DNA of 10,423 nt, from the NCBI GenBank assembly GCA_049644305.1, contig JBARRQ010000014.1, positions 1-10,423 on the forward strand, written 5' to 3'. Shown here piece by piece: positions 6,301-10,423 of this stretch. The DNA is from AC-32 sp049644305 (GTDB lineage Bacteria > Actinomycetota > Thermoleophilia > Gaiellales > Gaiellaceae). The notes below the pieces were generated by a model. That model did not search any database, was not told the origin of the DNA, and saw only the letters and a program-made list of their open reading frames with translations. Within the stretch, counting starts at the first letter, position 1, and every line of letters starts with the position of its first letter. The translations under genes and the position numbers were made by a program.

Positions 6301-6870
6301 CTAATTCACGGTCGCGCAGATTGCGTACAGGTGAGCTTGCGTGGTGTTCTTGTCGGGCGAGTCGCCGTCGTTTGTCCGCTGGATGATCACCATCCACTTG
6401 GTTCCAGCGGCGTTGGGGCCGGAGTACCGGACGATTGAGTTCACCCAATCGTCGGTAGTAATCCCACCACCGAGAACCTTCTTGCCCGACGAGCAGCCCA
6501 CCTCATCTGACTGGGCCGTGCCCGAATAGCCGTCGCCCTCGGCCGGCAAGGGGAAGTCGGCCTTGTTGATCTCCCAGCCGCTCACGCCGTTCGTGCCGTT
6601 CGTTCCGTTGGTGCCGTTCGTTCCGTTGGTGCCGTTTTGGCCGGGCAGTCCCTGCGGACCGGTCTGGCTCCAGTTGAGACCGGTCTCGTTGTTCTTGCAC
6701 GCCGACCCGGTCGATGGATCGATTACTCGAAGGCTGCCCTTGTTGTCATAGCAGCCGTGGATGACCCCGCCGGAATCCGGAATCGATGCATAGGCGAAGG
6801 AACCGCCGACGGCCAACGCGACGGCGACGAGAAGCAGTGCAATCGCGCGGCCGGTAATCGTGACATGCAT
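6301..6870 (-). CDS. secreted collagen-like repeat protein with NGT-rich stalk
   Basis: 189 aa. The start is ATG at 6870, not the in-frame ATG at 6891, because AGGAGG (6882-6877) lies 6 nt upstream of 6870 and inside the longer form. Residues 1-28 are a signal peptide or anchor (GRAIALLLVAVALAVGGSFAYA). Residues 34-69 form a two-Cys head (GVIHGCY...SACKNNE...LNW). Residues 71-98 are Gly-X-Y triplets (GPQGLPGQNG then NGT repeats). Residues 99-189 form a compact C-terminal module with GCSSGKKVLGGG and YAICA, giving two further Cys. Such head-collagen-tail proteins are common, uncharacterised exported proteins of soil actinobacteria, probably trimeric and at the surface. The gene follows the broken DUF4242-like gene (TGA at 6890-6888). 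Confidence 0.85.
   Translation of the reverse strand: MHVTITGRAIALLLVAVALAVGGSFAYASIPDSGGVIHGCYDNKGSLRVIDPSTGSACKNNETGLNWSQTGPQGLPGQNGTNGTNGTNGTNGTNGVSGWEINKADFPLPAEGDGYSGTAQSDEVGCSSGKKVLGGGITTDDWVNSIVRYSGPNAAGTKWMVIIQRTNDGDSPDKNTTQAHLYAICATVN
6586..6636 (-). repeat. Asn-Gly-Thr tandem repeat within the collagen-like stalk
   Basis: Seventeen codons encode N-G-T repeated over residues 79-95. At DNA level this is largely an 18-bp unit (two NGT triplets with alternating synonymous codons) repeated in tandem, so slippage could change stalk length between strains. Asn at the X/Y positions and absence of Pro make this a weak collagen helix. Confidence 0.8.
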
Positions 6871-6876
6871 GGAGAA

Positions 6877-6882
6877 CCTCCT
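6877..6882 (-). promoter_or_regulatory. Shine-Dalgarno AGGAGG deciding the start of the collagen-like gene
   Basis: AGGAGG on the minus strand with a 6-nt spacer (TTCTCC) to the ATG at 6870-6868. It is a perfect consensus match, lies inside the coding sequence of the longer in-frame alternative, and so argues against that longer start. Confidence 0.85.
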
Positions 6883-6887
6883 TTGAT

Positions 6888-7159
6888 TCATTGGCTTTGC
6901 AAAGGCTGGGCGATCGCTTCGATGACTCGCTCGAACCGCAGCTCGGCGCGTTGCGCCGCCTCAGCGACAGCGTCTGACGAGTCGGCTTCGTAGATGTAGA
7001 AGCAGGTCTCGTCTTCGGGCACGAAGAGCAGCCGCATGTACCTAACGGGCGTGCCCTCGCTCGCGAGCTGCTCCGCAGCGAGGCGTGCGTCTGTGGCTCC
7101 GCGCTCGACGGCGACGCCGTCCTGACTCGAGACAATAGCTCGACGAGGAATCCGGCCAT
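6888..7159 (-). pseudogene. frameshifted DUF4242/SCO4226-like (nickel-binding fold) small protein gene
   Basis: ATG at 7159 opens MAGFLVELLSR, a typical first strand of this family, but the frame then turns into Ser/Arg noise. Another frame takes over at about 7124 and runs to TGA at 6890-6888: QDGVAVERGATDARLAAEQL, then GTPVRYMRLLFVPEDETCFY and IYEADSSDAVAEAAQRAELR, with good third-position GC. The PVRY-x4-FVPEDETCF-x-YEA pattern is the family core (ferredoxin-like dimer; the Streptomyces member binds nickel). The distal frame has no start before an internal ATG (Tyr-Met in RYMRLL), so the intact product of about 90 aa cannot be made without a shift near 7124-7133. It is either a real lesion or a sequencing indel. 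The function of the family is poorly known. Confidence 0.65.
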
Positions 7160-7169
7160 TGCGCCGAAG

Positions 7170-7371
7170 CTACGCCGTGCCACAAGCAAGCGAAATAGCG
7201 GAAACCCCTAATCTTTCGAAGGAGCTCTCGGCAGAGAGCGCCCGAGCGCCCGTCGGCGGCGAGCGCGACAACGCGCTGCTCCGCCGGTGTCAGCTCGCCC
7301 TGGTTGCGGCCGCCGCGCGCCTTCGTATCCAGTCCCCGGTCCCTCGATCCCGCCGTTCGCCCGCCGTTCAT
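7170..7371 (-). pseudogene. decayed LuxR-type helix-turn-helix regulator remnant
   Basis: Residues encoded at 7296-7243 read ELTPAEQRVVALAADGRS, matching the first part of the GerE/LuxR DNA-binding domain (LTPxExxVxxLxAxGxS). The recognition helix and dimer helix that should follow are missing from this frame. A shifted frame shortly after reads SFERLGVSAISLA and stops at TAG 7172-7170, resembling the domain end (YRKLGVxSRTELA). This suggests an internal deletion of roughly 20-30 codons plus a frameshift. No sensor or ATPase domain is recognisable upstream. It sits directly before the broken DUF4242-like gene on the same strand. Confidence 0.5.
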
Positions 7372-7396
7372 AGGCGTCTTCGGGCTCGTCGCAAAC

Positions 7397-7472
7397 GGTT
7401 TCGCTAACCGCTCGCACTATCGAACCCCCTGCAAATCGAACGGCGCGCGAAAGCTGCGCGATAGTCGAAACC
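7397..7472. promoter_or_regulatory. nested inverted repeats in the spacer between the LuxR remnant and a small membrane gene
   Basis: GGTTTCG (7397-7403) pairs with CGAAACC (7466-7472), and ACTATCG (7416-7422) pairs with CGATAGT (7459-7465). The right arms are contiguous and the left arms are separated by 12 nt. The 137-bp spacer is divergent (minus remnant, plus gene), so operator sites or a structured leader are possible. No promoter could be fixed. Confidence 0.35.
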
Positions 7473-7508
7473 CGGATCGTCGTCCGTCCGGAACATGATG
7501 ATTCGCTC

Positions 7509-7706
7509 GTGAGCGCCCTACTGAGCGCCTGGATCGCCCTCGTCTCGATCATCCTCGGCGGATTGACGGGCGTCGTCGTGTACATCCTGGTCGTCTTCGG
7601 CCCCCACTATCCGGACCGCTTCTGGTTCTCCGTAGCACTCGGGCTTGCAGCCGGGCTGGCGTGCAGCGTTTACGCGATTCTCTTGCGGCAACCTCCGGCC
7701 GAGTAG
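7509..7706 (+). CDS. small two-helix membrane protein, hypothetical
   Basis: 65 aa from a GTG start. Two hydrophobic helices are evident (about 3-30, LSAWIALVSIILGGLTG onward, and 40-60, FSVALGLAAGLACSVYAILL) separated by a short polar turn (GPHYPDRFW). Third positions are mostly G/C, supporting real coding. The Shine-Dalgarno sequence is weak; no earlier in-frame start exists after the upstream stop region. Not recognised as a named family. It is monocistronic and converges on the interrupted membrane gene at 7796. Single-gene coding calls of this size are less certain. Confidence 0.55.
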   Translation: MSALLSAWIALVSIILGGLTGVVVYILVVFGPHYPDRFWFSVALGLAAGLACSVYAILLRQPPAE

Positions 7707-7795
7707 CCGATCCGAACCTCGATCCGCTCGACCTGAGCTCGACCCCCCCGGAGAGGGTGGCGGGTACCCCAGCGGGCGCTTGAGCGCGGTAGGAG

Positions 7796-8044
7796 TCACT
7801 TCTGGGGCGTGGAACGGGCGGAAGCAGACAGGATGAGCGCGACGAGGGCGACGCCGCTAAGGGCGTCGCCCAGCCAGTTGCGGCTGGTGATGTCGAGCAC
7901 TAGGACGACCAAGAGTCCGCCCGCGAGGAACCACTGAAAACCCGCGCTCCGTTTGGCCCTTTCCAACAACCTTCTTCGCTACACGAACACAAGGCCGGCA
8001 ACGATCGCGACGGCCAGTAAGAGCCCAATCAACCACGGGTTCAC
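7796..8044 (-). pseudogene. small membrane protein gene interrupted by an in-frame TAG
   Basis: GTG at 8044 overlaps the PHP gene stop (GTGA) and has AGGA 7 nt upstream. It opens MNPWLIGLLLAVAIVAGLVFV and meets TAG at 7981-7979. The same frame continues for 60 more codons to TGA at 7798-7796: a basic stretch RRRLLERAKRSAG, then two hydrophobic segments (FQWFLAGGLLVVLVLDI and DALSGVALVALILSA). Read through, it would be an 81-residue, three-helix membrane protein with the positive charges placed as expected after helix 1. The alternative is a shorter two-helix product of 57 aa from TTG at 7969. The lesion is one codon and could be a real nonsense mutation or an error. Confidence 0.6.
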
Positions 8045-8835
8045 GATCGGTTCCTGCCCTCAAACGGGCGACTCGACGCCCGCCGATCATGGCCTGGGCC
8101 AAGGCGGCCCCTGGAACGGGGGTCCCATCCCCTACGTGGATCGTGCTCGATCCGCATCAGCGCGACGGGGCGATCAGAGCGGAGGTGGTCGACGACGGCC
8201 GACTCGCTCTTCTCGCACCGGACGAGGGTCTTCCAGGTCGCAAGATGCTCGGGCCGGTGGAAGTCACCGGTCGCGACGAACGGCAGCCCCGCGCGTGCGA
8301 TCCAGTCGAAGAAGTCGTGGCGGTTGCAGAGCTCGAAACGATGGAGGGCTGCCGTCGCCCACTCGGGATCCTCGGCGAGACGAGCCGTCGACCTCGGCGC
8401 ACCGGCCGTTGCGGCAAGCGTGTAGCGATGGGCTCCGATGAGAACGGCGCCCCCGGCCCGGGCCTCGACCAGAGAGGTGTCGAGCCCGCGCTCGAGACCG
8501 ACGAACCGCTGCGCGCCGAGCGCGAGCACGTGGGCCGCTCGGCGCGGATCGGGATCGTCGTAGGTCAGCTCGAGACCTGGGATCAGCAGGAGCTCGTAGC
8601 GGGCGAGTGCGCGCTCCGCCTCCGCTTCGAGCTCGGCGAGATAGGCGCCGTGGTTGGCGCGCGAGACCGCCCCTGCCGACGCCCGTCCGGGGCGCAGGAC
8701 GTGATCGGTAACGGCCAGAACGTCGAAGCCGGCTTCGCCGTAGAGATCGACGAGAGCCGGCACCCCGAAGGCGCCGTCGCTCCAGGTCGAGTGCGCGTGG
8801 AGCTCGCAAAGCAGCGGTCTCGCCCGTTCGCGCAT
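8041..8835 (-). CDS. PHP-domain metal-dependent phosphoesterase-like hydrolase
   Basis: 264 aa, the usual size of stand-alone PHP proteins. Metal-site motifs appear in order: ELHAHSTWSDG (11-21, His13/His15/Asp20), AVTDH (41-45), IPGLELTY (85-92, Glu89), AHVLALG (101-107, His102), IGAHR (133-137, His136) and ATGDFHRPEHL (188-198, Asp191/His193). The PHP fold coordinates up to three metals and hydrolyses phosphoesters (polymerase proofreading, histidinol phosphatase, nucleoside diphosphate or oligonucleotide phosphatases); the substrate here is not inferable. The ATG at 8835 places the first metal motif 12 residues in, as usual. The Shine-Dalgarno sequence is poor. The tail (about 231-264) is Arg/Gly-rich and probably disordered. 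The stop overlaps the GTG of the downstream interrupted membrane gene (GTGA), implying coupling. Confidence 0.88.
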   Translation of the reverse strand: MRERARPLLCELHAHSTWSDGAFGVPALVDLYGEAGFDVLAVTDHVLRPGRASAGAVSRANHGAYLAELEAEAERALARYELLLIPGLELTYDDPDPRRAAHVLALGAQRFVGLERGLDTSLVEARAGGAVLIGAHRYTLAATAGAPRSTARLAEDPEWATAALHRFELCNRHDFFDWIARAGLPFVATGDFHRPEHLATWKTLVRCEKSESAVVDHLRSDRPVALMRIEHDPRRGWDPRSRGRLGPGHDRRASSRPFEGRNRS

Positions 8836-9169
8836 CCTGTCGCAGCTTCGTCACCGCACGCGAGTTTCCGCAGCCGTTCACAGCTTCGGCACCAGCTCGG
8901 TACCACTCGACGTGACTCGCTGACGGAAATGGACCGAACTCCGAGCGGCCGGCCGCCGTTCCAGTCCGGAAAAAGGCCACTGAGGGGGCCGACTGCGCTT
9001 CGCCATCAGCTTCGCGCGATCCTCGGGGGAAGAAGGAAGCCGTCCCCCCTGTGGCCGCAGCTCGCCAGTACTGCTTGGCACCACCCTACGGCCTGGGGCG
9101 AATTGTTGTCAAGGGGGACTACCCCTTACGGGTGAGAGCAAGTCGCGGCTGCCTGCCGATAACGCCCTT
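8836..9169. other. 334-bp intergenic stretch with inverted repeats
   Basis: No coding sequence is supported. It holds a long-range inverted repeat: GGCCAC-TGA-GGGGG (8975-8988) against CCCCCC-T-GTGGCC (9044-9056), with a competing pair GGGGGA (9025-9030)/TCCCCC (9043-9048), and a small hairpin AAGGGG (9111-9116)/CCCCTT (9122-9127) ahead of the HTH gene. It may contain promoters for the PHP gene (minus) and HTH gene (plus), but no clear hexamers were found. Confidence 0.4.
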
Positions 9170-9373
9170 ATGCAGGGAAACCCCTTGTCGCATGTGACGC
9201 GGGCAGCGGCCAAGACGAAGCGCGCAGAGCAGGCGCTTCGAGCTGCTCGCGAGGAGCTTCGCAGGGCGATCATCTCGGCGAAGGACGCGGGCGTGAGCCT
9301 CGCGGCCATCGCCCGCACGCTCGGCGTGACGCGCCAGCGGATCAAGCAGATCGTCAGCCGGCCACCGATGTGA
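9170..9373 (+). CDS. small helix-turn-helix protein, sigma region 4-like
   Basis: 67 aa. Residues about 13-43 form a basic amphipathic helix (AAKTKRAEQALRAAREELRR). Residues 44-66 are a clear helix-turn-helix, SLAAIARTLGVTRQRIKQIV, close in pattern to sigma-70 region 4.2 (LxxIGxxxGVTRxRIxQI). As there is no region 2, it is more likely a small DNA-binding regulator than a working sigma factor. The start is uncertain: ATG at 9170 lacks a Shine-Dalgarno sequence; TTG at 9185 or GTG at 9194 would remove only the first few residues and leave the HTH. It lies 102 bp upstream of the large collagen-like gene on the same strand, so it might regulate or be co-expressed with it; that is inference. Confidence 0.7.
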   Translation: MQGNPLSHVTRAAAKTKRAEQALRAAREELRRAIISAKDAGVSLAAIARTLGVTRQRIKQIVSRPPM

Positions 9374-9375
9374 AT

Positions 9376-9391
9376 TCCCTCGCACGAGGGA
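9376..9391 (+). terminator. short hairpin after the HTH gene
   Basis: TCCCTC (9376-9381) and GAGGGA (9386-9391) pair around GCAC, directly after the HTH stop, followed by only TTT. This could be a weak terminator, or a palindromic operator before the collagen-like gene at 9476. The stem is short, so the call is tentative. Confidence 0.35.
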
Positions 9392-9475
9392 TTTAGCCGC
9401 GGAGACGCTCCACCTACTGTCCGTGACACGAGGGCGGCCCGGCTCGTGCGGGCCATAGCGGCAGAAAGGGGTCTC

Positions 9476-10423
9476 ATGAGTAGGTGGGTAGTGCGCGCAG
9501 CGCTTGCTGCGCTGGCGTTGGCTGTCGCCGCGACCGCGACTGCCTCGCGTGGACAGGCTCGGGCGTCGACATCGGCCGCGCCGGTCATCAAGGCGTGTGT
9601 CAACAAGAAGACCGGCGCGACGAAGCTCGTCTCGCTGAAGCGGAAGAAGTGCCGTCGCGGATGGCGCCTCGTAGTGATCCGTTCCGCAGCCAAGGGGGCT
9701 CGGGGCGGCCAGGACGGAGCTCCCGGCCCGGCGGGTGCCGCCGGTGCGGCGGGCGCCCAGGGCCCAAAGGGGGACAAGGGCGACAAGGGCGATCCTGGCG
9801 CTGCCGGCGTCGTCAACTACCAGACGCTGTCGAGCCTGCTGGCGTACGACCAGCTATCGACGTTCATCGACTACGAGCTGCTGTCGGGCCGGATCGACTA
9901 CCTGCAGCTTGCCGGCGCGCTCGACTACTCGTCGCTGGCGACATCGCTGGACTACAGCCAGCTGTCGTCCGACCTGCAAACGTGGATCGAGAGCACCTTC
10001 CAGAACGTGACGTCGATCAGAGACACCTCGACGTGCTCGTTCGGCGGGTACGTCCTGTCGTTCACGAACCACGGCGACATCCAGGTCTGCAACGGCTCTC
10101 CCGGTCACGACGGCGCTCAGGGGTCACAGGGGCCGAAGGGCGACAAGGGAGACAAGGGCGACCAGGGCAACCCAGGTCACGACGGCTCCAACGGCTCGCA
10201 AGGCCCGAAGGGCGACCCGGGGAACTCGGGTCACGACGGCTCGACCGGTCCGCAGGGGCCGAAGGGCGACCCGGGGAGCTCCGGTCACGACGGCTCGAAC
10301 GGTGGACAGGGGCCCAAGGGCGAAAAGGGCGCCACAGGCCCGCAGGGGCCGAAGGGCGACCAGGGGCCGCCCGGAAAAGCCGGCACGGGCAACATGTCGG
10401 TCAAGTCGCTGGGGCAGAACGGC
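9476..10423 (+). CDS. large secreted collagen-like protein with a nonapeptide-repeat insert (3' end beyond window)
   Basis: 316 codons are visible and the frame is open at the right edge. ATG at 9476 has AAAGGGG 4 nt upstream. Residues 1-24 are a signal peptide (basic start, ALAALALAVAATATA). Residues 38-69 are a Lys/Arg-rich two-Cys head (KACVNKKTG...KKCRRGWRLVV). Residues 77-111 are Gly-X-Y triplets including GPKGDKGDKGDPG. Residues 114-167 are six nonapeptide repeats. Residues 168-206 form a linker with Cys187 and Cys205. Residues 207-305 are a second collagen-like segment with 18-residue repeats rich in GPKGD and GHDGS. Gly-X-Y runs with Lys-Gly-Asp/Glu favour triple-helix stability even without hydroxyproline, so a trimeric, exported fibrous protein is expected. 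Its role is unknown; adhesion or spore/cell coat are possibilities only. Confidence 0.88.
   Translation, partial: MSRWVVRAALAALALAVAATATASRGQARASTSAAPVIKACVNKKTGATKLVSLKRKKCRRGWRLVVIRSAAKGARGGQDGAPGPAGAAGAAGAQGPKGDKGDKGDPGAAGVVNYQTLSSLLAYDQLSTFIDYELLSGRIDYLQLAGALDYSSLATSLDYSQLSSDLQTWIESTFQNVTSIRDTSTCSFGGYVLSFTNHGDIQVCNGSPGHDGAQGSQGPKGDKGDKGDQGNPGHDGSNGSQGPKGDPGNSGHDGSTGPQGPKGDPGSSGHDGSNGGQGPKGEKGATGPQGPKGDQGPPGKAGTGNMSVKSLGQNG
9815..9976 (+). repeat. six tandem nonapeptide repeats, consensus [DNA]Yxx[L]xxx[LI]
   Basis: Residues 114-167 divide without gaps into six 9-residue units with Tyr at position 2, Leu at 5 and Leu/Ile at 9, and Asp at position 1 in the last four (for example DYELLSGRI and DYSSLATSL). 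The DNA units (27 bp) have diverged, so the period is kept at protein level. Confidence 0.85.
10175..10336 (+). repeat. three 54-bp tandem repeats in the second collagen-like segment
   Basis: Units at 10175-10228, 10229-10282 and 10283-10336 each encode 18 residues beginning GHDGS and containing QGPKG; the first two continue DPG, the third EKG. A related longer unit of 24 residues precedes them. High DNA identity suggests recent duplication and likely copy-number variation. Confidence 0.8.

Noticed and set aside
6586..6636. Short-period repeats here and at 10175-10336 as a CRISPR array
   Set aside because: The repeats are in-frame coding repeats of collagen-like stalks with no unique spacers.
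6871..6891. Earlier ATG at 6891 for the collagen-like protein
   Set aside because: It would place the perfect AGGAGG Shine-Dalgarno sequence inside the coding region; the ATG at 6870 is correctly spaced from it and starts a cleaner signal peptide.
8089..9135. Plus-strand 348-codon open frame over the PHP gene
   Set aside because: It is a shadow of the PHP gene, which has all metal-site motifs on the minus strand. The extension past 8835 (possible ATG at 8929) has poor third-position bias and no recognisable protein.
9109..9816. Minus-strand Pro/Ser/Ala-rich open frame of 235 codons
   Set aside because: The proline-rich part is the antisense of Gly-X-Y codons of the collagen-like gene, and it runs across the HTH gene as well; no ribosome binding site or family.

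Overview
The window is GC-rich and compact. It uses many GTG/TTG starts and strong G/C at third codon positions, and it carries secreted collagen-like proteins, a stand-alone LytR_C protein and small multi-pass membrane proteins. This points to a high-GC actinomycete, most likely of the Thermoleophilia (Gaiellales/Solirubrobacterales) type. The lineage call is an inference from style and gene content; no marker gene fixes it.

Region 1 (1-4957) is ordinary, densely packed chromosome. A minus-strand operon runs NAD-dependent sugar epimerase, LytR_C membrane protein, SAM methyltransferase (cut by the left edge). It diverges, with only 21 bp between start codons, from a plus-strand operon of thymidylate kinase (tmk) and the DNA polymerase III delta' subunit (holB), which overlap by 23 bp. 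A symmetric TATCCTA sits exactly midway between the divergent starts and could serve as a shared -10 for two leaderless transcripts. Converging on holB is a minus-strand pair: a holin-like four-helix membrane protein and a secreted clan GH-A-type glycoside hydrolase.

Region 2 (4958-5741) holds a tRNA-Thr(CGT), divergent from the membrane-protein gene. A 9-bp inverted repeat between them carries a TAGACT in each arm. After the tRNA comes a hypothetical gene with visibly lower third-position GC, possibly acquired.

Region 3 (5742-8835) is a patchy accessory stretch. Intact genes are a secreted collagen-like protein, a small two-helix membrane protein and a PHP-domain metal-dependent hydrolase. 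Between them lie four broken genes: a frameshifted remnant at 6004-6143, a frameshifted DUF4242-like gene at 6888-7159, a LuxR-type HTH remnant at 7170-7371, and a small membrane-protein gene interrupted by an in-frame TAG and coupled to the PHP gene. Either the segment is decaying or the assembly has local errors.

Region 4 (8836-10423) has a 334-bp gap with long-range inverted repeats, a small sigma-region-4-like HTH protein, and the start of a large secreted collagen-like protein that runs off the right edge. That protein has two collagen-like segments separated by six perfectly phased nonapeptide repeats, which is the most unusual structure here. No complete new defence or biosynthetic system could be supported.
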